64,000 bases of DNA from Labilithrix sp. (GTDB lineage: Bacteria > Myxococcota_A > Polyangia > Polyangiales > Polyangiaceae). Of this stretch, positions 16,720 through 25,661 are shown one piece after another (positions within the stretch are counted from its first letter, which is position 1; every line of letters starts with the position of its first letter). The notes under the pieces were generated by a model. The model worked only from the letters and a program-made list of their open reading frames with translations. It did no database searches and was not told the DNA's origin. Both the position numbers and the translations under genes were made by a program. The stretch covers positions 1-64,000 of the forward strand of contig JAHBWA010000035.1 in assembly GCA_019637195.1 (NCBI GenBank), given 5' to 3'.

Positions 16720-17787
16720 TCACTGCGCGCACGGATCGGGCGGCGCTTCGCCCGGCGTGACCGTCTTCGTCGGCGCTCCGACCTGCTTGGCCGTGAAGCC
16801 GAGGCCGATCGAGATGCCGTCGCAGTTCTTGGACGGATCCTGCGTGCCGTCGGCGAGCATGTCGCTCGCCTGGCGGATCGAGCCCTTGATGCCCTCGACC
16901 GTCGAGCCCGAGCAGAGATCGGTGCTGAAGCGGCCGGCGACGGAGCTGATGCCGTTGACGAACTCCTCGGTGTTGATGACGCCGGCGATCGTGCCTTCAT
17001 CGAGCGACTTGGTCGCCGGGTTGTGCTTGAACGAGATGATCGCCTTGTTGATCGTGAGGCTCAGCGACTGCCCGCTGATCGAGAGGCTCAGCTTGACGCT
17101 GGCGCCGCCCGTGCCGTTCACGAAGACGCCCTTGTTGATGTAGGCGCCGGGGATCGCGACCTGCGGGTCCTGGATGTACGGCCAGTCGTCGGCCGTCGTG
17201 AAGGTCGGGACCTTGCCCTCTTCCTCGCTGAACTTGCCGCCGACGAGGAGCGTGCCCGACAGACCCGTGTTCGTCTGCTCGGGCTCGTCGGTGAGGCCGA
17301 CGACCTTGAGCATGATCGTGAAGTCGCCCGCGGCGATCGCCTCGTTCAGCGACTTCGACGGCGTCGGAGTGAAGGGGTCGAGGAGCTTGAGGATCTCCTT
17401 GCCGAACGTGTTGTCCGTTCCCTCGTCGCCGTCCTGGTGGACGGTGGCGGGTGCGCCCTGCGCGCGCTTGCACACGCGGTCGAGGTCGGGCGACGTCGCG
17501 CCGCTCACGTTCGTGATCAGGCCGTCGAGGTTGTAGCCGTAGCTCTTCCACGCGTCCTTGTTCTTGTTGCCCGCGCGGTCGGCCTCGCCGAGCGAGATCG
17601 TGTTGAGCGCGAACACGCGCTCCTCCGTCGCGGCCGTCGGCGTGCCTTCCTCCGCCGGGACCGTCTTGCCGGTCTGGCTGGCCGTGCCGCCGTCGCCGTC
17701 CGAATCGCTGCTACAGCCTTGCGTGCCTGCGAGGGTGACGAACCCCGCGCACAGGCCCATCAGCGTTAGCGCTGCTCCAAGCTTCAT
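16720..17787 (-). CDS. Lipoprotein of unknown function
   Basis: 355 residues. Signal peptide with lipid cysteine at residue 25 (TLAGTQGCSSDSD), then an acidic Ser/Gly linker. The strong site GAGAGGAG precedes the ATG. The mature region has a beta-rich look (ISGQSLSLTINKAIISF, GDFTIMLKVVGL) and four or five cysteines. It includes segments LNTISLGEADRAGNKNKDAWKSYGYNLDG and STDLCSGSTVEGIKGSIRQASDM that I do not recognise. It is a single-gene unit with its own terminator. Probably an abundant envelope protein, judged from the good ribosome site and terminator. Confidence 0.65.
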   Translation of the reverse strand: MKLGAALTLMGLCAGFVTLAGTQGCSSDSDGDGGTASQTGKTVPAEEGTPTAATEERVFALNTISLGEADRAGNKNKDAWKSYGYNLDGLITNVSGATSPDLDRVCKRAQGAPATVHQDGDEGTDNTFGKEILKLLDPFTPTPSKSLNEAIAAGDFTIMLKVVGLTDEPEQTNTGLSGTLLVGGKFSEEEGKVPTFTTADDWPYIQDPQVAIPGAYINKGVFVNGTGGASVKLSLSISGQSLSLTINKAIISFKHNPATKSLDEGTIAGVINTEEFVNGISSVAGRFSTDLCSGSTVEGIKGSIRQASDMLADGTQDPSKNCDGISIGLGFTAKQVGAPTKTVTPGEAPPDPCAQ

Positions 17788-18182
17788 AGGTAATGCTCCT
17801 CTCCACTCAAGGATGCGCGTGACTCTTCACGTTCCACGCGTCGCCCCACCGCCAACGAGGCGGCGACGGATGCTACGCAGGAAGCTCGAGCGCGCGCAAG
17901 CCATCTACGGGGTTCATGATGGCAGAAAAGCTCGGCAGGACGTGGGTCGTCATGCATCTCGACTCGATCGAGACGAACGAAGGGGTGACGGGGATCCCCG
18001 ACACAGCGCGATGACGCACCAAGACGTAGCCCGCGCGCCGCAGCCCGTCGCCGCCCGCGTGCACGCGCCTGCGCGGGCGGCGCGCGTTCGTCGGGTACGC
18101 GGAGGGGCGGGGCGGGCGGGGCGCCGGCCCTTTCATCACGCGGCCAACCGGGGTAACCCACCGCCGGCGGGGCCCCTCCACC
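17788..18182. other. Divergent intergenic region before dnaE
   Basis: 395 bases between the start of the minus-strand lipoprotein gene and dnaE. It must contain the promoters of both. The lipoprotein leader has a clear GAGAGGAG site at about 17795-17805 (minus strand). I see no convincing promoter boxes for dnaE and no small gene. A minus-strand open frame through here runs antisense into the dnaE start and lacks a ribosome site. Confidence 0.6.
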
Positions 18183-21100
18183 ATGAGCGAGTTCGTCCAC
18201 CTCCACGTCCACTCCCAGTACTCGATGCTGGACGGCGCGCTGAAGGTGAAGAACCTCGTCAAGCTGGTCCAGAAGCAGGGGATGGACGCCGTGGCGCTCA
18301 CCGACCACGGCAACATGTTCGGGGCCATCTCGTTCTACAAGGCCGCGAAAGACGCGGGCGTCCGGGCGATCCTCGGCGCCGAGCTCGAGGTCGTCACGGA
18401 GCGCCACGGCCACCACCTGCCGCTCATCGCCGCGACCGAGGAGGGCTACAAGAACCTCGTCGCGCTCGTCTCCCGCGGCTACGTCGATCCGGATCCGAGC
18501 GGGACGCCCGGGGTCCCGTGCGTGCCGCTCGGCGCGCTCGAGGGCAAGACCAAGGGCCTCATCGCGCTCACCGGCTGCATGGGCGGCGTGCTCTCGCAGA
18601 GCATCCTCGAGCAGGGCGTCGAGAGCGGCGCGAAGACGCTCGCCACGCTCAAGGACCACTTCGAGCCGGGCTCGCTCTACGTCGAGCTGCAGGACCACGG
18701 GCTGCCCGAGCAGCCGATCCTCAAGGGGATCCTGAAGGACCTCGCGCGGCGCTTCGATCTCCCGCTCGTCGCGACCAACGACGTCCACTACGGCACGAAG
18801 GAGGACGCCGAGGCGCACCTGTACCTGTCGTGCATCAAGAACGGGCGGTCGTACGAGGAGGCGAAGGAGCGCCACCACGGCTCGCACGAGATGTACCTGA
18901 AGACGGCCGCCGAGATGGCCGCCGTCTTCGGCGACTGTCCCGAGGCGCTGAAGGCGACGCTCGAGATCCGCGAGCGGTGCGAGCTCAAGCTGAAGCTCGG
19001 CAACCCGATGCTCCCGAGCTTCGGCGTCCCCGAGGGGATGGACGAGCCGACGTACTTCCGGCAGGTCGCCGCCGAGGGGCTCGAGTCGCGCTTCGTCGAG
19101 CTCGAGGCCGCGGGCAAGACCATCGATCGCGAGGCCTACAAAAAGCGCCTCGAGATGGAGATGGACGTCATCTGCAAGATGAAGTTCCCGGGGTACTTCC
19201 TCATCGTCTGGGACTTCATCCGGTACGGAAAGGAGAACGGCGTCCCCGTCGGGCCGGGCCGCGGCTCGGGCGCCGGATCGATCGTCGCGTACGCGATGCG
19301 GATCACCGACCTCGATCCCATCCCGTTCAACCTGCTGTTCGAGCGCTTCCTGAACCCGGAGCGCGTGAGCATGCCGGACTTCGACGTCGACTTCTGCATG
19401 GACAAGCGCGAGCGCGTCATCCAGTACGTGCAGAAGAAGTACGGCGAGACCAGCGTGGGTCAGATCGCGACGTTCGCCGAGCTCAAGGCGAAGAGCGTCA
19501 TCAAGGACGTCGCGCGCGCGCTGGCGATCCCGCCGTTCGAGGCGCAGCAGATCGCGAGCCTCATCCCCAACAAGACGCCGGCCGAGACGTACACGATCAC
19601 CGAGAGCCTCGGGATCGAGCCGAAGCTCAAGGCGCGCTACGACACCGAGCCGAAGATCAAGGAGCTGCTCTCGCAGGCGATCAAGCTCGAGGGCCTCACG
19701 CGCCACGCGGGCAAGCACGCCGCCGGCATCGTCATCAGCGAGGGCCCGCTCTGGGATCACGTGCCGGTCTTCAAGGACGGCAAGTCCGACGGGTACATCA
19801 CCCAGTACTACAAGGACGACGTCGAGCAGGCGGGGCTCGTCAAGTTCGACTTCCTCGGGCTGAAGACGCTCACGGTCATCGACATCGCGCAGCGCCTCAT
19901 CCACGGGCGGCCCGATCAGGCCGACAAGACCGACAAGGAGCGCTTCGACATCTCGAAGATCCCGCTCGACGACAAGGCGAGCTACCAGCTCATGGCCACG
20001 GGCGAGACGAAGGGCGTCTTCCAGCTCGAGTCGTCGGGCATGCAGCAGCTCTTCAAGGACCTGCACCCGGACAACTTCGAGGACATCGTCGCGGCGGTGG
20101 CGCTCTACCGCCCGGGCCCGCTCGGCACCGGCATGGTGAAGGACTTCGTCGACTGCAAGCACGGTCGCAAGCCCATCGCCAAGATGCACGACAACGTCGA
20201 TCACATCCTGGCTCCCACGTACGGCGTCATCGTCTACCAGGAGCAGGTCATGCAGATCGCGCAGGCGCTCGCGGGCTACTCGCTCGGCGGCGCCGACCTG
20301 CTCCGCCGCGCGATGGGCAAGAAGAAGCCCGAGGAGATGGCCAAGCAGAAGGGCATCTTCATCGAAGGCGCGAAGAGCATCGGCGTCGCCGAAGAGGACG
20401 CCGACCGCATCTTCGGCCTCCTCGAGTTCTTCGCCGGCTACGGCTTCAACAAGTCGCACTCCGCGGCCTACGCCCTCATCACGTACCAGACGGCCTTCCT
20501 CAAGGCGCACTACCCCGTGGAGCTGCTCTGCGGGATCATGACGAGCGACAAGGACCGCATCGACAAGGTGGTCCGGACGATCGCCGACGCCCGCGCGATG
20601 GGCGTCACCGTGCTCCCGCCCGACGTCAACGAGAGCGACATCGACTTCAAGGTCGTCTACACCCACCCGGGCGGCGACAAGCGGATCCCGCGCGCGGCGC
20701 GCACCGCGGTCGCGAAGGACCGCTGCGGGCCGCAGATCCGCTTCGGCCTCGGCGCCGTGCGCGGGCTCGGGGGCGCGGCGCTCGAGGCGCTGCTCGAGGC
20801 GCGGAGGGAGGGCGGGCCCTTCCACGATCTGTTCGACTTCGCCTCGCGCGTCGACGCCAAGCGCATCAACAAGGGCGTCTTCGAGGCGCTCGTGCAGTGC
20901 GGGGCGTTCGACACGACGCTCGCGGCGCGCGACATCACGCGCGCCGACGCGTTCGCGTCGATCGAGATCGCGCTCGAGCGCTCGCGCGCCGCGAGCCGCG
21001 ACCGCGAGCGCGGGCAGACCAACCTGTTCGGCCTGTTCGACGCGGCGCCCGTCAAGAGCACCGGCGGCGCTCCCGCGGCCGGCGGGTACGTCCGCGCCGA

Positions 21101-21791
21101 GCCGTGGGACCGCAAGGAGATGCTCGTCCGCGAGCAGAAGGCCCTCGGCTTCTTCGTGTCCGGGCACCCGCTCGAGCGCTACGTGAAGGGCACGGGCGGC
21201 CTCGGCAAGCTCGACGCCGTGCCGATCAACACGCTGGCCTCGATGAAGGACTGGGCCGTGGTGAAGGTGGTGGGGACGGTCGAGGGCTACCGCGAGCGCA
21301 TCTTCAAGGACGGCGGCGGCAAGGTCGCGTTCCTCGAGCTCGAGGACCTCACCGGTCGTGTGACGTGCAAGGTGCGCGGCAACCAGATCGACGCGTACGC
21401 GCCGGTGTTGACGAGCGGCGATCCGGTCCTCGTGAGCGCGAAGGTGAGCTTCCCGCGGCGCGACGACGACGCCGAGGTCGAGGAGGAAGGGCCGCGCGAG
21501 CCGACGCTCTTCGTCAACGACGCCGTGCGCCTCTCCGACTCGGTGAGGCAGGACACGAAGCAGGTCGCGATCCGGCTCCTCGCCGAGAAGACGACGCCGG
21601 CGCAGCTCGACAAGATGGCCGAGATCCTCGGGCGCTCGGAGGGGACGTGCCCGGTCACGCTCGTCTTCGCGATGAAGGACGGGGCCGAAGCCTTCCTCTC
21701 GCTCGGCAAGGACTTCCGCGTCGACGTCAGCGACGAGGTCCTCTCGGGCCTCGAGAAGATCTTCGGCGAGCAGGTCGCCGAGCTCCGTTGA
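18183..21791 (+). CDS. dnaE: DNA polymerase III alpha subunit
   Basis: 1202 residues, the usual size for the replicative polymerase DnaE1. Seen in order: PHP domain (FVHLHVHSQYSMLDGAL ... ALTDHGNMFG) at 1-210; polymerase core with VGPGRGSGAGSIVAY and the catalytic PDFDVDFCMD around residue 397; GLTRHAGKHAAGI; VALYRPGPLGTGM; GYGFNKSHSAAYAL; helix-hairpin-helix region; a beta-clamp binding motif QTNLFGLF near residue 944; and an OB fold (VKVVGTVEGYRERIFKDGGGKVAF). It copies the chromosome together with the clamp. No intein or truncation. The gene stands alone. Confidence 0.97.
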   Translation: MSEFVHLHVHSQYSMLDGALKVKNLVKLVQKQGMDAVALTDHGNMFGAISFYKAAKDAGVRAILGAELEVVTERHGHHLPLIAATEEGYKNLVALVSRGYVDPDPSGTPGVPCVPLGALEGKTKGLIALTGCMGGVLSQSILEQGVESGAKTLATLKDHFEPGSLYVELQDHGLPEQPILKGILKDLARRFDLPLVATNDVHYGTKEDAEAHLYLSCIKNGRSYEEAKERHHGSHEMYLKTAAEMAAVFGDCPEALKATLEIRERCELKLKLGNPMLPSFGVPEGMDEPTYFRQVAAEGLESRFVELEAAGKTIDREAYKKRLEMEMDVICKMKFPGYFLIVWDFIRYGKENGVPVGPGRGSGAGSIVAYAMRITDLDPIPFNLLFERFLNPERVSMPDFDVDFCMDKRERVIQYVQKKYGETSVGQIATFAELKAKSVIKDVARALAIPPFEAQQIASLIPNKTPAETYTITESLGIEPKLKARYDTEPKIKELLSQAIKLEGLTRHAGKHAAGIVISEGPLWDHVPVFKDGKSDGYITQYYKDDVEQAGLVKFDFLGLKTLTVIDIAQRLIHGRPDQADKTDKERFDISKIPLDDKASYQLMATGETKGVFQLESSGMQQLFKDLHPDNFEDIVAAVALYRPGPLGTGMVKDFVDCKHGRKPIAKMHDNVDHILAPTYGVIVYQEQVMQIAQALAGYSLGGADLLRRAMGKKKPEEMAKQKGIFIEGAKSIGVAEEDADRIFGLLEFFAGYGFNKSHSAAYALITYQTAFLKAHYPVELLCGIMTSDKDRIDKVVRTIADARAMGVTVLPPDVNESDIDFKVVYTHPGGDKRIPRAARTAVAKDRCGPQIRFGLGAVRGLGGAALEALLEARREGGPFHDLFDFASRVDAKRINKGVFEALVQCGAFDTTLAARDITRADAFASIEIALERSRAASRDRERGQTNLFGLFDAAPVKSTGGAPAAGGYVRAEPWDRKEMLVREQKALGFFVSGHPLERYVKGTGGLGKLDAVPINTLASMKDWAVVKVVGTVEGYRERIFKDGGGKVAFLELEDLTGRVTCKVRGNQIDAYAPVLTSGDPVLVSAKVSFPRRDDDAEVEEEGPREPTLFVNDAVRLSDSVRQDTKQVAIRLLAEKTTPAQLDKMAEILGRSEGTCPVTLVFAMKDGAEAFLSLGKDFRVDVSDEVLSGLEKIFGEQVAELR

Positions 21792-21995
21792 GCGACGCGG
21801 CGCGCCCCGATCCGCGCGGCGCGCGAGAAATCGAGCCCCGCGGGTAGCGACATATGCGACCGTGGTCGCCGATCTGCTACTCGCGAGCCGATCGCGCGTC
21901 ATCGGGCCTGCGGCGGAGGAAGACGGACAAAGTCACGGACCCTGTTATGCTTCCAGGCGGAGCTTCGACTTGTGCGTGATGAAAGGTCCGGAGGG

Positions 21996-23645
21996 ATGAG
22001 CTCGACGTCGCAGTCCCCGGACGGAAAACCCGAGTCGATGAACGAACCCGAGAAGAAGAAGGCGGGGTCTCCGGGCCGCTACTCGCTCGCCGACGAAGGC
22101 GACGAGGTGCCGCCGACGCGCATCGACTCCACGACGCGGATGCCGGCGGTGCGTCCCGACGGCGCGGTGCCGAGCAGCCCGTCCAGCGACGTGTCGTCCG
22201 CGCGCGCTCCGGGATCGCTGCGCGATCCGGCGGCGAGCAGCGCCTCGATCGCGGCGTCGCGCGCCTCGATCGCGCGCGTAGAGCGTGACTCCGCCGACAC
22301 GAAGAAGAAGGCGCCCGTCGGGCTGCCGTCGCGGGCGACCCCGACGCAGCGCGCCGCGTCGGCGCCGGCGTCGAGGGGCGCGGTCGCGCCGCCTGCCCAG
22401 CGCACGTCCGACGCGAAGGGCCCGACGAGCGGGCGCCTGCCCGACGTGAGGCCACCGGCGAAGTCGAGCGACTTCACCGCCGAGGCGAGGTCGCTCGAGC
22501 CGCCGTCGCGCGTCTCCGCTCCGAAGCCCGGCGCCGCGGCGCGCGTCGAGACGTCCGGCGAGAGCGCCGAGGTGGCGCCGGCGACGGCGCGGGCCCCCGT
22601 GCGCCCGCCGTCGGTCGCGCCGCCCGGGAGTCGTCGCATCAGCTCGCTCAGGCCCCCGCCGTCGCCGAAGCCGCCGTCGGCGCCGCCCGCCGAGTCGTTC
22701 GTCCTCGACGGGTTCGACGAGGGCTCGATCGCCTTCGCCTTCGACGCGCTCGTGTCCGAGGACCGCGCGAGCCTGCCGGGCACCCACGAGTTCGATCTCG
22801 CCCCGGTGCGCGAGCTCTTCGCCGAGCTCGCCGCGAACCACATGCGCCACGTGCGCGACTTCATGATCGACGTGAAGTGGGGGGAGGTCACGCGCGACTG
22901 GATCCACATCTGCGTTCCTCCCGTGCGAACGCTACGCAAGGCCGCCGAGCGGCTCGAGCTCGTCGAGCTCGGCGCGTCGCTCGAGAAGCTCGGCGACGAG
23001 CTCGACGCCGCGAACGCCGTCGGCGGGCAGATGCTCGACGCGAACGAGAAGCAGCGCCTGCTCGACGCCTATGGAGAGCTCGTCGCGATCCTCCCGCAGG
23101 CCTTCGGGCTCGACCGCGACAAGACGCAGCGCGAGGCCGTGATCGTGCAGGCGCTGCTCCTCCAGGTGCCGGACGTGCGGAAGGTCACGATCGACAAGCT
23201 GCACTCGGCCGGGTTGACGAGCCTCACCGAGCTCTTCGCGGCGAACGCGCACGACATCGCGCACGTCGCGGGGATCCCGCACGCGCTCGCGATGCGGATC
23301 GTCGAGCGCGTGCAGTCGTACCGCGCCGAGCTCAAGTCCTCGTCCCCGCAGGACGCGCGCGCGGCCGAGCGCGAGAAGCTCGCCGCCCTGAACGCGCAGC
23401 TGAAGCAGCAACACGGCGCCTACGAGGAGGCCGCGAACGCGTGGGGGCCGGAGGCCAAGAGCAAGAAGCGCGAGCACTTCCGCGCGCGCGAAGAGACGTG
23501 GCTCGAGGTCAGCGTGCTGCTCGCGCGGTTCGGCGAGGTCGACCGACTCCAGGGCATCGAGAAGGTGCCGTTCTCCCAGCGCATCGCGCAGCTCTCGGAC
23601 TACCTCGAGGAGGCGCGCGACAAGTACCGGAGCCCCGAGGGCTGA
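21996..23645 (+). CDS. Protein with disordered N-terminus and helix-hairpin-helix region
   Basis: 549 residues from the ATG at 21996, preceded by GGAGG. Residues 1-230 are low in complexity and rich in Ser, Pro, Ala and Arg, likely disordered. Residues 235-549 look folded and helical: FDEGSIAFAFDALVSEDRA, FAELAANHMRHVRDFMIDVKWG, then a helix-hairpin-helix-like stretch (VRKVTIDKLHSAGLTSLTELFAANAHDIAHVAGIPHALAMRIVERV) near residues 395-450, and a charged coiled-coil-like end. The hairpin could bind DNA non-specifically. No signal peptide, so cytoplasmic. Family not recognised; no catalytic motif visible. Confidence 0.6.
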   Translation: MSSTSQSPDGKPESMNEPEKKKAGSPGRYSLADEGDEVPPTRIDSTTRMPAVRPDGAVPSSPSSDVSSARAPGSLRDPAASSASIAASRASIARVERDSADTKKKAPVGLPSRATPTQRAASAPASRGAVAPPAQRTSDAKGPTSGRLPDVRPPAKSSDFTAEARSLEPPSRVSAPKPGAAARVETSGESAEVAPATARAPVRPPSVAPPGSRRISSLRPPPSPKPPSAPPAESFVLDGFDEGSIAFAFDALVSEDRASLPGTHEFDLAPVRELFAELAANHMRHVRDFMIDVKWGEVTRDWIHICVPPVRTLRKAAERLELVELGASLEKLGDELDAANAVGGQMLDANEKQRLLDAYGELVAILPQAFGLDRDKTQREAVIVQALLLQVPDVRKVTIDKLHSAGLTSLTELFAANAHDIAHVAGIPHALAMRIVERVQSYRAELKSSSPQDARAAEREKLAALNAQLKQQHGAYEEAANAWGPEAKSKKREHFRAREETWLEVSVLLARFGEVDRLQGIEKVPFSQRIAQLSDYLEEARDKYRSPEG

Positions 23646-23783
23646 AGCCGGCCGCGCGGGCGCGATGATCCGCCGATCGTGCCCCGGCCCGTCGTCGCTC
23701 CCGGGGATCGTCGCTCGGAGCTCGCAGCTCGTCGCTCCGGCGAATCGTGATCCAGGCGACGCGCTCGCACCGCGACTTCGCTG

Positions 23784-23812
23784 TCGACAAAGAAACAGAA
23801 ACCGGGTTTAGT
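23784..23812 (+). promoter_or_regulatory. Candidate sigma-70 promoter of the pentapeptide-bactofilin genes
   Basis: TCGACA at 23784-23789 (five of six with the -35 consensus) is separated by 17 bases from TTTAGT at 23807-23812 (four of six with -10). The local sequence is unusually AT-rich for this genome. The predicted transcript would start about 65 bases before the ATG at 23885, which supports that start over an upstream in-frame ATG at 23747. Confidence 0.5.
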
Positions 23813-23884
23813 TTTTCTTCCCTCACGTGCGAGCTCGATAGCGACGCGCGCGACCTGGTCACTCTCTCGAAGGGCATCGACACT

Positions 23885-25180
23885 ATGGCCGAGCTCACAG
23901 CGGATGCCGTCGTCAGCAAAGTCAAACGCGGCGAGAAGATCGACCGCGCGGACCTCTCGGGCATCAACCTGTCGAACGCGATGCTCGAAGGCGCGAGCTT
24001 CCGTCGTTGCGACATGGTCGGCGCGAACCTCGAGGGCGCGAAGCTTCGCAACGCGAACCTGAAGAGCGCGAACCTCTGCGAGGCGTTCCTCTCGGGCGCG
24101 GACCTCCGCGACGCGAACCTCGACAACGCCGACCTCGAAGGCGCGAACCTGCAGCGGACGCTGCTCGCGGGCGCGAACCTCTCGCGAGCGAACCTGGAGG
24201 GCGCGAACCTCCAGGGCGCGAACCTCTCCGGCGCGCGCCTCACGCACGCCCAGCTCGATCTGGCGAACCTCGGCGGCGCGGACGTCGCCGGGGCCGTCCT
24301 CACGCACGCGGATCTCGGCGAGTGCTACCTCGGCGCCGTCAAGATGATGAAGGCGGAGCTGACGAACGCCAACCTGAACGACTCGAACCTGGAGGACGGC
24401 GACTTCACCGGCGCGACGCTCGCGGACGCGCAGATGCGCGGGATCAAGGCGCGCGGCGCGAAGCTCGTCGGCGCGGTGCTCTCGAAGGCCGATCTCGGGA
24501 AGGCGAACCTCACGAACGCCGACCTGACCAACGCCGACCTCCGCAACGCGACGCTCGGCGACGCCAAGCTCGAAGGCGCGAACCTCACGGGCGCGAAGGT
24601 CCACGGGCTCACCGCGAAGGGCGCGCAGCTCGCCGGCATCAAGGCCGACTGGCTCGACAACAGCCCGAACGCCGACGGCTCGGTGCGCGTCCAGGCCGCG
24701 CAGGTCCAGGCGGTCCTCTCGGGCGAGGCGCCGATCGCGGCCGCCCGCGAGTCGTCGCGCTCGGCGAACCACCGCTACTTCGGGCGCGGCGACGTCCTCC
24801 GCAACGCGTCGCTCCAGTTCGACGAGGGCGCGACCGTCGAGATCGAGAGCCTCTTCGAGTCGTGCACGATCGCGCTCGGTCGTGGCACCGAGCTCTTGAT
24901 CGGACCCGACGGCATCCTCGCCGGCTGCCAGATCACCGGCGCAGGGAACATCACGATCAACGGCAAGTTCTTCGAGGCGACCGGCGGTCGCAAGAGCGGG
25001 CCGGCGATCGTCGGCGCCCACCAGCTCGTGGTCTCGTCGACCGGGGCGATGGTCGGCGCCGTGCAGCAGCCCCAGGAGCTCACGCGCTTCGCGTTCGAGC
25101 CGGGCTGTCAGCTTCGCGTGCGCATCACGACAGGGAACGGTTCGGGGAACGGGAACGGCGCAAAGGGCGGCAAGAAGTAA
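23885..25180 (+). CDS. Pentapeptide-repeat protein with a bactofilin-like C-terminal domain
   Basis: 431 residues from the ATG at 23885. Residues 20-245 are near-continuous pentapeptide repeats of the A(D/N)Lxx type (GANLEGAKLRNANLKSANL and similar), which fold as a right-handed quadrilateral beta-helix. A linker follows, then residues 300-425 have spaced small and hydrophobic residues (TIALGRGTELLIGPDGILAG, GNITINGKFFEATGG, QLVVSSTGAMVGAV) like the beta-helix of bactofilins. The tail is Gly/Asn/Lys-rich. No signal peptide. A bactofilin gene follows after 21 bases, so the two may co-assemble in a cytoskeletal filament. This is inferred from fold and position. Confidence 0.75.
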   Translation: MAELTADAVVSKVKRGEKIDRADLSGINLSNAMLEGASFRRCDMVGANLEGAKLRNANLKSANLCEAFLSGADLRDANLDNADLEGANLQRTLLAGANLSRANLEGANLQGANLSGARLTHAQLDLANLGGADVAGAVLTHADLGECYLGAVKMMKAELTNANLNDSNLEDGDFTGATLADAQMRGIKARGAKLVGAVLSKADLGKANLTNADLTNADLRNATLGDAKLEGANLTGAKVHGLTAKGAQLAGIKADWLDNSPNADGSVRVQAAQVQAVLSGEAPIAAARESSRSANHRYFGRGDVLRNASLQFDEGATVEIESLFESCTIALGRGTELLIGPDGILAGCQITGAGNITINGKFFEATGGRKSGPAIVGAHQLVVSSTGAMVGAVQQPQELTRFAFEPGCQLRVRITTGNGSGNGNGAKGGKK

Positions 25181-25201
25181 GGTAGGGAGGAGCGAGGGCT
25201 A

Positions 25202-25642
25202 ATGAGCGATCTGAGAAACCCCATCGGCTCGGCGACGGAGAAACGCACGCTCGTCGAGGACGGGACCACCTTCAAGGGATCCCTTTCATCCACGTGTCCC
25301 ATCTTCGTGAAGGGCGGCGTGGAGGGCGACATCCAGGCGCCGTCGCTGACCGTCGCGGCGAGCGGCACGGTCTCCGGCAAGGTGAAGGCTGGCGAGCTGA
25401 AGAGCGAAGGCTCGATCGCCGGCGAGTTCGACGTCGACAAGGTGCAGCTGTCGGGGTCCGTCAAGGACAACACGGTCATCAAGGCGAAGTCGCTCGAGGT
25501 GAAGCTGACGACGTCGAACTCGAAGATGCAGGTCGTCTTCGGCGAGTGCGAGCTCGAGATCGGCGACCAGCCCACGCGCGAGAAGGCCGCCGACAAGCCC
25601 CAAGAGAACGGCAAGAGCGTCCCGCCGCCGGCCGACAGCTGA
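25202..25642 (+). CDS. Bactofilin (polymer-forming cytoskeletal protein)
   Basis: 146 residues, normal for the family. The core (TTFKGSLSSTCPIFVKGGVEGDIQAPSLTVAASGTVSGKVKAG and on) shows the repeated short strands of the DUF583/bactofilin beta-helix, with short disordered ends typical of bactofilins. These proteins polymerise without nucleotide and, in myxobacteria, position chromosome-segregation or cell-shape factors. A GGAGG site lies 12-16 bases before the ATG. It follows the pentapeptide gene directly and probably shares its transcript. Confidence 0.88.
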   Translation: MSDLRNPIGSATEKRTLVEDGTTFKGSLSSTCPIFVKGGVEGDIQAPSLTVAASGTVSGKVKAGELKSEGSIAGEFDVDKVQLSGSVKDNTVIKAKSLEVKLTTSNSKMQVVFGECELEIGDQPTREKAADKPQENGKSVPPPADS

Positions 25643-25661
25643 CCAAGCCGCCGGCGCGCGC

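Noticed and set aside
17873..18328. Minus-strand frame running from inside dnaE into the upstream region
   Set aside because: It starts antisense within dnaE, has no ribosome site and no recognisable sequence.
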